A stretch of DNA of 64,000 nt from Gambelia wislizenii (taxonomy: Eukaryota; Chordata; Lepidosauria; Squamata; Crotaphytidae). Positions 33,790 through 46,600 of this stretch are shown one piece after another. The stretch spans positions 37,865,001 to 37,929,000 of the forward strand of contig JAUMIR010000011.1 in assembly GCA_030847615.1 (NCBI GenBank), written 5' to 3'. Each line of letters opens with the position of its first letter. The first letter of the stretch is position 1. The position numbers were made by a program, and so were the translations under genes. The notes below the pieces were generated by a model. It had not been told where the DNA came from. It saw only the letters and a program-made list of their open reading frames with translations, and ran no database searches.

Positions 33790-34760
33790 AATGCCTTAAC
33801 CCCCCCCCACAAACTTCCCTCAGGATTTAAAACCTCAGCAACACCAGATGATGATGATGATGATGATGATACAAGTACAGTATACCATCCACTAAACCTT
33901 CCCTTGGGGGATACCCTATTGTGTAGTGCAGTGGCTCTTAAGCTTTTCTTTACGGGGACTCCCCCCCCTCCATTAAATATCTTCTGTTGCCATGCCCCCC
34001 CAAGACTTCACTCAAGATTAAAAACCTAACAACAACCCCTGATGATAATGGTAATAATCATCATACAGTTATACCATCCATTAAACCTTCCCTTCAGGGA
34101 TACCCTATTGTGTAATGCAGTGGCTCTTAAGCTTTTCTTTACCAGGGACCCAAGGCTTAACTCAAGATTTAAAACCCTAACAACAACAAAAACAATGATA
34201 TAATAATAATAATAATAATAATAGAGTTATACCATCCATTAAACCTTCCCTTCAGGGATACTGTATTGTGTAGTGCAGTGGCTCTTAAGCTTTTCTTTAC
34301 CGGGGACTCCCCCCCCTCCATTAAATATCTTCTGTTGCCATGCCCCCCCAAGACTTCACTCAAGATTAAAAACCTAACAACAACCCCTGATGATAATGGT
34401 AATAATCATCATACAGTTATACCATCCATTAACCCTTCCCTTCAGGGATACCCTATTGTGTAATGCAGTGGCTCTTAAGCTTTTCTTTACCAGGGACCCC
34501 CAAGGCTTAACTCAAGATTTAAAACCCTAACAACAACAAAAACAACAATGATATAATAATAATAATAATAATAGAGTTATACCATCCATTAAACCTTCCC
34601 TTCAGGGATACTGTATTGTGTAGTGCAGTGGCTCTTAAGCTTTTCTTTACCGGGGACTCCCCCACCCATTAAATATCTTTTGTTGGCATGGACCCCCAAG
34701 ACTTCACTCAAGATTTTAAAACCTAACAACAACAGTTATAACAGTAATACGTGATGATAA
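33790..34760. repeat. Tandem array with alternating 190/159-bp units, hAT-derived
   Basis: The block GCAGTGGCTCTTAAGC recurs at 33928, 34117, 34275, 34465 and 34625, giving spacings of 189, 158, 190 and 160. Each unit includes TTATACCATCCATTAAACC, CCCTTCAGGGATAC and a simple repeat of GAT or ATA. Alternate units share details (GGGACTCCCCC versus AGGGACC), so the real period is a dimer of about 349 bp. Confidence 0.88.
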
Positions 34761-34983
34761 TACAGTTGTCCCTTCATATTCGTTGGATTTTGGTTCCAAG
34801 ATACACACACACACACACACACCGTGGATACCAAAATCCATGGATACTCAAGTCCCATTGTATGCAGTGGTGTAGCAAAATAAGATGGCGAAATCAAGGT
34901 TTGCTTTTTGGATTACTGTATTTCTTTAAGAATATTTTCAAGCTGTGAATACTTAAATCCGTGGATACGGAGAGACAACTGTA
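34761..34983. mobile_element. Tigger-like MITE with TA target duplication
   Basis: Left TACAGTTGTCCCTTCATATTC and right GGATACGGAGAGACAACTGTA are terminal inverted repeats flanked by TA. The interior has a (AC)n run and ACCAAAATCCATGGATACTCAAG. It sits at the edge of the tandem array. Confidence 0.78.
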
Positions 34984-35250
34984 ATACTAAGAATACAGTT
35001 ACTCCATCCATTAAGCCTTCCCTTAGAGGAACTAGAGGGAGAGGGAAGACTTCTTGCTGCAAGTTTGTGGCTGGAGTGGATTGAATGGCAATTGCGCAGG
35101 CCAAGCCAGCCAGCTTTTTTGCCTTGGCTTCTGTCACGTGGCTGCTCCACTGCATGGAGGAGGTATGCCGAGTGGACCCCCTGTGAGAACATCACGGCCC
35201 CCTGGGGGTCCCCGGAGCACTGGTGTATAGTATAATGTATAGTGGGGGGA
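34984..35250 (-). mobile_element. hAT-like repeat body continuing the array unit
   Basis: ACTCCATCCATTAAGCCTTCC, GCAATTGCGCAGGCCAAGCC and GTCACGTGGCTGCTCCACTGC match the reverse complement of 48210-48380, identifying the parent repeat of the neighbouring array. Confidence 0.65.
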
Positions 35251-35281
35251 ATGTGGGGAGACATGGAACAATTGCTGGGTT

Positions 35282-35345
35282 TTAGGCTCCTTCAAGTGGT
35301 TTCCGATTCCAATTTATGGCGACCCTCAGGCAAGAAGAGTGCTTG
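35282..35345 (-). repeat. tRNA-derived SINE tail fragment
   Basis: GGCTCCTTCAAGTGGTTTCC and TTTATGGCGACCCTCAGGC match the tail of the tRNA-headed SINE family. Confidence 0.6.
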
Positions 35346-35599
35346 CTGGATTTTGTGCAACGGCCATTACGGCTCCTGGACAACAGAGGATTGAAATCGG
35401 CATGAGATCATGGCAATAAAGAGCCCTTGTATTGAAAAACAAACATATATACTGTTATTAAACATGCAAACTATCTGTCTATATGTAATACACTCCAAAA
35501 CAGAACCATTACTACTACAAAAAGCATCAAAAACACCACACAAAGACCAATGAACTCCCAATTATCTATTAAATAATGAGACTGATACAATAACCCCAT

Positions 35600-36400
35600 C
35601 TTTATTTATATGTATTAAAATTCTAATATTGTCCTCCTTCAATATATTCCTCGTTCACACTCACACACCAATGCAGTCTTGTTTTCCACTGGTTGAAGGA
35701 ATGGAGCAGATCAGTTTCTGTCAACACATCTGCTGTTTTCTTCTTTACTGCATCAGTTGACTCAAAGCGTGTTCCTTTAAGCACTGGTCTCAATTTACGA
35801 GAAAGAAAAAAGTCAGATGGTGCCAAATCTGGTGAATATGGAGGATGTTCAAGCATAGTAATGTGTTTTATTGGCCAAAAACTGCTTCACAGAAAGTGCT
35901 GTATGAGCAGGCTCATTGTCTTGATCAAGAATGAAACCATTTTTCTACAGTTCTTGCCTTTTATTTTTCTGACTCAGGTTTGTCAAAACGTCATTATAAT
36001 GCTGGTTCACTGTTCTGCCTTCTGGAATCTATTCTGCCAAAGTTACATCGTTGATGTAAAAAAACCCAACAAGCATGGCTTTGATTATGGACTTGCTTTG
36101 ATGTGCTTTTTTCATTTTTGGTGATGATGGTGTTTTCCAGTGCATTGGCTGTCATTTTGTCTCAGGATCATACTGGAAGGTCCAGGTTTCATCACAATTG
36201 AGGGATGTTTTGTAAAAAAGTTTGGGTCTGCCTCAGGTTGCTGCAGAACGTCACATTGCTCGACTTTTAAACTTAGCATTTTTCCAGCCCACAACGGACA
36301 ACAAAGCTACTTTAAACAACGACTGACAATTGAACAGCCAAGAGTGCTGATGTTTGTCATGCAGGTTCAGACATGTCCAAGGTCACCATCCAAGGATTTA
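35600..36400 (-). pseudogene. Mariner transposase pseudogene (DD34D type)
   Basis: On the minus strand CDETWTFQYDPE (near 36200), a DQDNEPAHTA segment (35911-35930 area) and HPPYSPDLAPSDFF (35850-35810) mark the three catalytic aspartates of a mariner transposase in order, closing at EGGQY before a stop at about 35623. Several stops and frame changes separate them and the N-terminal DNA-binding part is missing, so it is dead. Terminal repeats were not found. Confidence 0.88.
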
Positions 36401-36584
36401 TAGTCAGTTCTCCCTGATTTGTCTGAAAAGTAGAAACATAGTCTTGTTATGTAACAAACCTCATACCCTCTGTCTTTGTGTGCCCTTCAATTATGGCTTT
36501 TTTGTGGATATTTGTACTTTCTTCATCTTGTTTCCCACTTATTGGGACCCTCAGGTGAATAAATAAATAAATAATAACCTGTCA

Positions 36585-36671
36585 TGGTATTTTTTTTCTT
36601 GGCAAGACTTGTTCAGTGCGGGTTTTGCCTTTGCTTTCCTCTGAGGCTGAGAGAGGGTGACTTGCCCAGGT
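36585..36671 (-). repeat. tRNA-derived SINE, truncated
   Basis: TTTCTTGGCAAGACTTGTTC and CTCTGAGGCTGAGAGAGGGTGACTTGCCC match the SINE body. Its head is missing where the promoter-unit fragment begins. Confidence 0.65.
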
Positions 36672-36840
36672 GCTGTTGGTGAGGCCAGTGAGAGGGTCTC
36701 AAAGTCTGTAGTCTCCCCCCCTCCCTACTTCAGGTGGTCCCAAAGCCACCGTGCAGGTCCTTTTTAGGGGTGGTGTTCCTCCATATGCCTCATTCAAGAG
36801 GTGAGGCTGGAGGGTGCTGAAAACCAAGCAGATAAACAGA
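36672..36840 (+). repeat. Detached fragment of the promoter-like tandem unit
   Basis: Sequence from GGTGCTGTTGGTGAGGC through CAGGTGGTCCCAAAGCCACC to AAACAGAACCCCTGG matches the second half of the units at 31.9-32.7 kb in the same orientation. It directly follows a truncated tRNA-derived SINE. Confidence 0.65.
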
Positions 36841-37605
36841 ACCCCTGGTTCCCCGCCTTTCTAAATATCCCTTTAACCCTTCTGCAAACTAAGTGTCTAC
36901 TATTTCAAAAACCCCAATACTGTAGAAGAAAGTCCCTTTTAGAAGTATTCAGGGAGGCATGGGAGATATATGGGGCTGGGGATTATGTACAAATCGTGGG
37001 CCTAGGTACTGTGACCTACTTTTGGGTGGTGGTGTTAGTGAGTTTTATGTGTTTATTGTACTTTATGTCACTTCATCTTAGGTAATTTGTGGTAAAAATT
37101 GTCCTCTCCTTTTATGTTGGTCTGTGACTGTAAATGATCCCTGGAGTCACTGTTACAGAGCAGCTTGGAAAATGCCTTTCTTTTCAGGCTTAAAACTCCC
37201 AGAATGTCTCCAGCGAGCATGGCTTTTCTGGGCAGAAGGCAGGCAGGGAGAGGTCCCCCAGTCTGGTTAGGGCTGAAGCAAATGACTTTTCTGGACAACA
37301 GCTCCCAGATTCCCCCAACCACTAGGTCTTCTTTGGTAAGCAGACAAGACAGTGAGAAAAAGAAGAGGAAAAGGGACAAAAGGGTCAGAGTCTATCACAG
37401 TTTTAACATTCTCAGCAAATATGGCTTTACGTTACTATCTAGTGTTTGTTATTGATCAATACTGTATACCAGGACCCCTCTGTCATCCCATGGATATCCC
37501 AGTCCATTTATGGTTAACCATGCACATTTCTAATAAAGATGCATTGTGGAATTATAAGTATAGATTTGTCTTTCAGCCTTCACTTCCTTTTTTCTTTCTT
37601 TTCAG

Positions 37606-37660
37606 AGGTGTACCTTTTGCATTAGAAACTGAAGAGGAAGACTCATCATGGAAATTAAAG
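37606..37660 (+). CDS. TEX11: TEX11 candidate first coding exon (start codon at 37648)
   Basis: A pyrimidine-rich tract ending in ttttcag (AG 37604-37605) precedes this exon, and GTGCAC at 37661 serves as donor. Translation can begin at ATG 37648-37650, giving MEIK plus one base. That base completes a glycine codon with GG at the start of the next exon, so the frame continues. An in-frame TGA at 37630-37632 blocks any upstream start. The exon is the least certain of the model because only 13 coding bases are involved and the donor is weak. The alternative is initiation at the tandem ATGs at about 38157 in the following exon, which would still keep the conserved DIIEKLFDD segment. Further noncoding exons upstream are likely, since this exon starts with an acceptor. 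Confidence 0.6.
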
Positions 37661-40600
37661 GTGCACAGAATCTTTGCCAGCCAATATCTTGGCCCCAGAT
37701 TAAATGACAAAATCTCTGGGCAGGTCTTTTTTTCCTTTCTCCATGGCATACCCCAGTGGAAATCTATGCCTGGGGATTAGAACAGTTGTATTAATAGAAA
37801 TATTAACAGAACGTTAATAGAAACTCGTCCATTGATTTTTAATACATTTGAAAGTCTAATCTGTTTAATTTAATATTGAATGGCGGAAATTGGGGATGCA
37901 TTATTTTTTCAGAAATTCTGAGGACTCAATGAAGGGACCTCATTGACTTCCTGGTGCTGCCCCCAAAAAGCAGAATTTCCACAACTAATGTATACTATTC
38001 TCTTTTAAAAGGTTCCCTTTGTTGCCTACAGTTTGTTTGGGTGATACGGAGAAAATGTAAGCTGACTTGTTTGAAAACAATGTGCTGTTTTAAAAGTAAC
38101 CTTGCATCTTGTTTTGGCTATTGTTGCTGCTTTTTATTACAGGGCTAATTCAAACAATGATGAAAAGTGAAGCCTTATCTGATGTACAAGACATCATTGA
38201 GAAGCTGTTCGATGATATAGAAAATGTGAAAAAAGAAAGTAAAAATGAGAGTGAAAAGGCCCAGGTACAGACACAGAAAGGGTTGATAAAGTCCATTAGG
38301 CTCACCATTCAGGGAAGTAAATAACATATTCCAAAAGCTGATTGAAAAATTTGGCTTTTCTCCATGGTTATTTAGTTAAATATTCAATATCACATGTTTT
38401 ACTTCAAATCCTTTCATGGTCAGGGTACCTTAAAACCAATAATTACCATCACAGTTTGCTTAGAAATAATGGGACTTAACTCCCTGGTCAGTGGGAACAT
38501 GATTGGAGCCTTAAAATATTTTAAAATGTTTACCTTATACAATTATGACCAAAACAGAACTGTAAAAACCATTAAAAACAAGTTTGAAAGACGCAAAGCA
38601 TTTGGGTAAATTTTATTAAATCTTGGTGTGAAGGATTTTGAGCCAAAATTTGGATCCTGGTGAGTGCCCCTAGAGGAAAAGACATGCCCCACACCTGTCA
38701 CAATTTGGCAAAGACAGTCCCAGTTAATGGTCTCTTGTCCCACTTAGCTGCTGTTAAGATGTACCACTTTTCCCCTTGGTTCTAAGCTTACTTCTATTGC
38801 TGCAAACTGAGTTCAAAATGCAACATGAGTTTGCTCTCTGCTAACTCAGCGGGGGGATGAGGAAAGGATGGGGTGGTCCTTCCCTTCCCTGTAGGCTTAG
38901 GCAAAAGCAAAGAGCCGCAGCCTCTCCTAGCTTGTGTGTTATTCCTCATTAATTCTTGATGACACTGCTATTGTCTGATCACACATTTCTCAATTTTCAT
39001 CTGTGAAATGTTGGAGGATATGAAAAGACCCTTTCCCAGGTTGCTCCCCGTCTGATTGCAGAAAGTATAGGAAGCTGGTTATGGGATTTGAAGAGGGTCT
39101 GTCTCAGTGCTACTCAACATAGTGGTCCAGGGACTGGTGCCAATCCATAAGTCATTGGCCACCACTCTGCAGCAAATTTCCAGGAAAGGAAGAAACAGTT
39201 GTATCCAGTTGGCAGAAATATGAGGCCAGCCCCTGGCACAGTGCTGGTGGGGGGAACTCTGCTAGTCCCCCTATTAGATAGCTCAAGAAACACAAGTCTA
39301 CATGACATTTCAAGGTTATTCCAGCCTTGAAAGTGTGCAAGTCCATATTGTACAGTATGCTTGGTGGCACAATGTAGATAAAGTCAATGGCTGAAAAAAA
39401 TATCCTGATGTAATACGTCTTTATATGATCTTATGTGGCAGTAACTTTAATTAACAGTGATAATCCAAAGGAAGGACATATGGTCTCCTCTGTTTCTTGT
39501 TCACTTACATCATTATAGGACACGTCTTCTTACAGAGCATGGCTTGCTGCTGTGCCTACAATTATGTGACAGCTACAGACTCCCATTTTTTATTTAGTTA
39601 ATAAATAAGTCGCTCCTTATGAGGAGAGACTTAGGGAGCTGGGTATGTTTAGCCTGGAAAAAAGACGGTTAAGAGGCGATATGATAGCCCTGTTTAAGTA
39701 TTTGAAGGCGTGTCACATTGAGGATGGAGCAAGCTTGTTTTCTGCTGCTCCGGAGACTGGAACACGGGGCAATGGATGCAAGCTCCAGGAACAGAGATCC
39801 CACCTCAACATTAGGAGGAACTTTCTGACAGAGCTGTTCGGCAGTGGAATGCACTCCCTCGGAGCGTGGTGGGGTCTCCTTCCTTGGAGGTCTTTAAACA
39901 GAGGCTGGATGGCCATCTGTCAGGGATGCTTTGATCAAGATTTCCTGCGTGGCAGGGGGTTGAACTGGATGGCCCTCGTGGTCTCTTCCAACTCTGCAAT
40001 TCTATGATTCTATGTTTCTATGATTCTTTTTCCACATTTCCTGTGGAAATGCAGACATGCATGATAAAGTAAAATAAGTCCACTGTGTATATTTGAGGTA
40101 TTTTTTCCTGTGTTAATTCTTCAAAGGACTTGTACGGATTTTGAAAAATGTCATTTTTCATTCCTCGTAGATTGAAGAAAGTGCAGTCAACTTATGGAAC
40201 TGGACAGTAGCCAGAAAAGCAGGCCCTGTTATCAGTGATATGCAAAAAGTGAAGTGTACGTTTGAGTTCTCTGTCATAAATTAAGATGGTTTGATTTGCT
40301 GAAAATAGCAAAATGTTTTTCTGTTTTGTTGCTTTGACATTTACATAAGGTTTCATAAATGTTAATTCCTTTTTAAAACAAGACAGTGTTCCTTGCAATA
40401 TAAAGGAGATACCAGTTATAATGATAGCACTGGGGTGGGTGATTTTGCAGAGGAGAAGGGCCCCTAGAATAGCTATAGGGTGCAGTGCATTTTCATCTGC
40501 TGATAATGCTGCAGAGTGAACTGAATTAGGACAAAGTCAGCTGATGGTGTGAAAACAGCGTGTGTCAGTTCCGGGCAAATAGCGTGACCCCCTTCATGTT

Positions 40601-43600
40601 CAACATGCTTAGAAGCCTTGCCAGTAATGGACAATCTGTGGTTCTCCTTCATCGCAAATGTTTCTTTTCATAACTTCTATATTTGGCTAGGAACTGGAGA
40701 CACGTAATCCATGTCTAAGGATATACAATGTCATCTTCTTATAGTGCGACACGTTGCCTGCAGAATGATGCTGTTTTGTGAAGTAAATGATCTGCCTGAA
40801 GAGATGGCGCGGAGGCAAATCCTGGTAATTGTAACCTGATTTCCTGTGGTTAGTTTCTGTTCCCCCAAATGTTAGAAACTAGAAAGGTCTCTAAAAATTT
40901 ACAAGAATGATGTATAGATTTCAATTTATGCTGTTTATGATCCAAGGGAAGTGAAGAAAGGAGTTGTCCTTGAGCCTTGTTCTACACATAAGAAGGTTTC
41001 ATAGTCTCTTTAGGTTTCCACGGGTTGTGGGTGGAGGTGAGTTAGATCAAGAAAGCTGTAAATATTTAATAGAAATACTAGCATTATTGCTGAAATGACA
41101 TACCAAACACGTAGATTTTTTAAATATTTCCAACAATTTAATAAAGAGATTAAGAATTGTTCTAACATATGCTGCTGTGCACTATCAGATTATGTGATGA
41201 GTCACAGTAGGAACTGATTAAGAAATGGTCAATAAACAATGCTTAATAAACTAGGTTTCATTAAGCCAGCAGTGTTGTGTCCATGTGCTCCCTGTTGGTA
41301 GTCCATCTGCACTCCAGGTTCAGGACTTCTGTCATGGTTTGTTTAAAACACATTTTCCAGTTACATTCAGATCAGGAAACAGTAGTTTATTATTATCTAA
41401 CTAACCAATAATTTGTTTTATGGATTTGATATCTCTTGTTAGCAAGCTGAGATAAAACCACTGTTTGCTGGTTCAGAAATATCCAGAACCTGAAATGTAA
41501 ATAGTCCATGTGAGAAGCACTGAAGCCAATATTCAAAGGTAGAAGAGGATGAGGATGTGAGAGCATGCTTGATCTCAGTTTTACAAACTGTGGATAATTA
41601 AGCCAGGATTACTATGTCTCAACCACATAGAAACATAGAATTATAGAGTTGGAAGAGACCACCAGGGCCATCTAGTCCAACCCCAGTCTGCCATGTAGGA
41701 ATACCCAATCAAAGCATTCCTGACAGACGGCCATCCAGCCTCTGTTTACAAACCTCCAAAGAAGGAGACTCCACCACACTCCCAGGCAGCAGCAGATTCC
41801 ACGTTAGAAAGTTCTTCCTAACGTTTAGGTAGTCTCTTTTCTTTTCCAAACTTGCAAATGTCTCTTGAGTATTGTATGAAATATATCTCCTAGCTTGGTA
41901 GGATTCTGTCTCAGCCAAGATCCATGTTTTGAACACACACTTCTTTTGTGATCCAGATGGCCATGAAGACTGGAAAGGGGTGGGTGGATGTTGGCAAAAC
42001 TGCCCTTGCTGATGAACTGCTTGACATTGCCATGAACGTAAGTTACGCTGTCTCGTGCGAGCATGTTTTTTTAAAAAAAGCCATGGGTGTTTCAGTGTTA
42101 TTAAGTCATATTATATACTTCACTTTGCAGACTCTGGAGAAACTCTATGCCCAGCTAACTAAGAGGAGCACGAGTGAGACTGATATTCATACACACAAAG
42201 CTGACGTAGAGAAGGATGTATTCAAAGTTCTGTCTTATCAGGCTGAATCAGTATGTTGGTGCAAAATACATGTCAATTCACTGTAACAGTGTCAGGGCAA
42301 TGCAGTGTCAGACCACTGTCCACCATCTTGTTCAAAGATTTGGTTTATCCACTAGCTTTTTGTATTCATAGAAATGATTTCCCATATTTCTACAAAAACT
42401 GGCATGCTCCTTTTGTTGAACATGCTTTTAAGAGAAACCTGGTTTGCTAGAATTTTTAAACATTTGTTTATAACTGGCCTGGTAGCAACCTAAGAGTTAA
42501 CTGGCATATTTTATTGCTTTCTCAGGCAGTTGCTCAAGGGGATTTTCAAAAAGCAGTCACATGTGTTCAGCGCTGCAAAGACATCCTGATGAGGCTGCCA
42601 AAAGAGGTTAGTAACCATGAAATTGTCTTATAAAGGTTTGAAATGGATGTTTACCCTGTTCCAGCTTAGTGGTGCTTCACTGAAAATTATGGAAAACGCT
42701 CTGTGTATGCATCCATTTCTAGCTTTAATGTAACAGTACATGAGCATGATATGCATTTTCTGTTATTTAATTACAGGCCTCTTACCTTTCACTTCTGTGC
42801 TATAACTTTGGTGTAGAAACATATGAATTAAAGAAATATGAACAGAGCTCTTTCTGGCTCAGGTAAGGTCATAAGAAAACAAGACCATTAATGCACTTTT
42901 GACTTCATTTTACACTGTGGGATCGACAGTAGATAGAATGGCTAAACCTTTCAGATCTTGGGAAGTCTCTCTTGAGATCTGAAAAATCATCTACTGTACA
43001 TCTGAATTGAGTGTTTGGGCTCCATCTAGTGACTTAAAGTTCCTTCTAACTGCAGGCACCCTCTGTAAAACTATGCTGTTAATATCGTGAAGACCTTTTC
43101 ACCAGTGGCATTAAAATACATTTGGAGAGAAGAATCATAGAATCATAGAATTGCAGAGTTGAAAGGGAGTCGTTTGTGTGGTTTGATGCCCCAAAGCAGT
43201 GAAAGGATTGAACAGTCCCTCCCACTTGCTGCTGCTTCAGTGTAAATTGTCCTGTTCCAAAGCTTGTTGCGCTTAAAGAAAGTATCCACTGGGATTTAAG
43301 TATGTGTGCATGTAATCTTTAGACTGGCTTTATAGTAGGTTCCTCTCTTTCTGGAAGAAAGAGGAGCACCCTATCCCATTTAGTCCCAAAATGTTTCCCT
43401 CTGTCCTGCTATCTGCTATCAGTCAGGTTATCTTTGGAACCGCCTCCTCCCATACAATCCTCCCCGCACACTCTGGTCCTCTGGGAGGAATTTGCTTCAG
43501 CCACAAAAATCTAGGCTGTCTGCAACCTCCCAGAGGGCCTTTTCGGTAATCGCCCCCAATTTATGGAATGGCCTGCCGAACGAGATCCGTCAGATGACGA

Positions 43601-46600
43601 GCTTGAGTAGCTTTAAAAAAGCACTAAAGACGGATCTCTTTCGGCAGGCCTTTCCTGATTAGATCCCAGCCTCAGGAGCTGCGTCTCCTGGCTTTTTTAA
43701 AATCATGTGTATATTTGTTTTTAATCTGATTTTAGTCAGACGGTTTTAATTTTATATTGTTTAATGTCTTTTTATAGGGGAGGGTGGGCGTGGGTGGTGT
43801 TTTTAGTCATTACTATAATGTTTTAATTGTTGGAAGCCACCCCGATTGTTTTTAGCAGAGGGGCGGAGTATAATGATGATGATGATGATGATGGATTTCA
43901 AATAGCTGCTGGGATGCCCATCTGCCAGTAAATCTTCTAACAAAAGCTCCAGCCCCAGGACAGGGCAGATGTGGCCCTCAGATGCTTTTGGACTGAACTG
44001 ATTAATCCCTAACCAGTGGCTATGCTGAATAAGGATTTGTAGGCCAAAAGCATCTGGGAGGGTGAGCGTGACCCACCTCTGCTCTGTGGGGAAGACTGAT
44101 TTGTGAACAGACAGAAAGCTTCAAGTTTGCCACTGTGCACCAGTTCATCTGGAAGTGCCCCGCTTTCTGTTTCAAGTCAGACTGGATTGCTTCCATGTGA
44201 CCTTATCCGGAGGCCCTGGATTGCTGTTTCAAATGGCAATTTTGGGTGGTGGAGAGAGACTTCTGAAGTAGAGCAGATAGCAGATTGGGGGAGACAGCAC
44301 TTAGAATCATGGAACTGGAAAGGACAGCAAGGACCATCTAGTTCAGCCCCTGCTAAAGCACTCCTGGAAGATGGGCATCCATCCTCTGTTTAAACAGATC
44401 TGAAGAAGTCCACCTCCACTGCCAAGGCAGCCCTTTCTACTATCAAACAGCTCTTAGAGTCAACAAGTTCTTCCCAATAAGGCTACTCAGAGCTTACCCA
44501 CAAAGAAGAGAGCTTCACATACCCCTTGTCAAATGTTGTGAATTTTTATGTGATTAGTACATGGCACCTCATTCTCTTTGAAGCCTTAAAAATGGGTCAT
44601 CCACAGTATTAATTTCAGCACCACTGGAGTGCCAGAAGACAATAATCACAGCAAAACTGGTGTTTAGTGGAGCATAAAGTGTAGTTATTTTAACATACTT
44701 TAATGTCCTTTGTGAACAGAGCCTTAAAACATTAGGAACCAGTGATGGCCCGTGGTTCCCATGTCAGGGCACATCCAGACTGATTAAAAAGACCAGAAAG
44801 TCCCAGATTCTACTCTCCTGTTCTTTCTGATTTTATTTTGGGTATCCATACATGTTTTGTTTATCCCAGAATATTTTTCTGTCAGCTCCCGGTATGACAT
44901 GGGACTTTTTACTGCAGCTTCCCAGGTTGGTTTATTTTAACCCAGTATAAACTTGGAAAGACCAGGAACAAATTTTGAGACTTTTCATTCAGTTTGGATG
45001 TGCCCTCCTCACTCAAGTGGTGAATCCAGAGTTTCCGGGAGCTCTCCAAGGTCCTGAACCGTATTCCTAAATAGGTTCAGCACCGTGAATGGCTCCTTCA
45101 AAGTTAGGCAAAATGTGCATTTATCTATTTGTTTATTTACTCACTTATTTATTGGATTTGCTGCCCCACTAACCTAGGAGCCACCTGTTGCCACTGGTAG
45201 GAGTTTTGTTCTTAATTAGTTCTTTTCCTCTGTCCTTTTAATGATCATCTAACCTTTTGCTTCATTACTCCCCCTTTTCAACAGCCAGAGCTATGAAATT
45301 GGGAAGATGGATGCAAAATATTCAACTGGAAAAGAAATGCAGGTCAGAAATCTTTGCAGCCACTTTTAGTCCAGTTCTGTAATTTTCTGATTTCTGTCAG
45401 CGTTTTTTTTAAAAAAATATCCATTTATTTTCATTCATAGGCTAAAGTGCTGCGGTTACTAGCTACTGTCTATCTGGAGTGGGACTACAAACAGTATCAG
45501 GATAAAGCTCTCAGGGCTGCCACTATGGCTAACGAGGTGATGGAGTTTACTATTGTTTGAAAGTCATGGACTGACAGAGCAGTCCGTCCTATAATCACAT
45601 GTTGCTGTCAGCAGAGTCGCTAAAGAAATAGTTTCTCCACAAGATTGTTTGGGTCAAGTGGGCTCATTGCTAAACGGGGCAGGTTTTAGTATGGAACAGT
45701 ATAAGAAGAAAGAAAGAAGGAATCTGCTGACACCTTTAAGACTCGCCAGTTCATTTTAGCACAGACTTTTGTTGTCTGCATGTTTCATCATCATTTTAAG
45801 GCTCAGTCTTTGGATATGTGCTTAACATTCTTTCACTTGGAAGCATCCATTTTTCCCTTTTAAAAATGAGTGAACATTTTATCTGCAAAGGAGTCTTGTG
45901 TAACCTGAACGCTTGACAGGGCTGGCCCTACCATTGGGCAGAAGGGGGAAGCTGGCGCAGGCAGTAGATTTGGAATTTAACAAAAGGGCAGCAAATTGTT
46001 GGCTATGTAATTTATTATTTTACTGCCAAGATTAAGGAGAGGATGGCCCTTGTGGTCTCTTCCAACTCCATGATTCTGTGACAGAAATTTGGCTTTCTGT
46101 GTTTGTGGAATAGGCCAAAATATCTTGGCTGCCTTTGGGATCTGTGCACCTGGATTTCCTGTTATGCCTCAGGCAGTGAAGTGTCTTGGACTAGCCCTGA
46201 AGCTTGCATACTACAATGCCAACATTGGCTGATCCTGCTAAAGCTGATATTTGCCTGACCCACAGGGTTATGCGCTGTTGGACCATCTTGATTCTATGAT
46301 TCTGATAGGAATGTGGTGGCAAATAATTCATTTTGGCATCGAGCATATGGCTTTCCCCAAGGGTGCTTATGTAGTGCTGCCATATATAGAAGAATTTAAA
46401 TAGTTCTTATATTTCTGTAAGAATGAAGGGTTTCCTTCATTTCCTTTTCCTTCTTTGTCACACTACCTGGATTATGGGCAATGAAAATGCAGTGGAAAAG
46501 GATGAGGATTTTTCTCTGTGTGTGTGTGTGTTTTTTCACAAGAGAGCAGCTGATCTGGAAGAAGATTGCAGAGAAATGGGAGGATTTTTCACCCATTTCA

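Noticed and set aside
33790..34760. Possible CRISPR-like array
   Set aside because: Units are 159-190 bp tandem repeats without unique spacers, in a vertebrate genome.
39645..40007. Possible small gene in TEX11 intron 2
   Set aside because: The frame is CR1 ORF2 remnant followed by the CR1 3' terminus.
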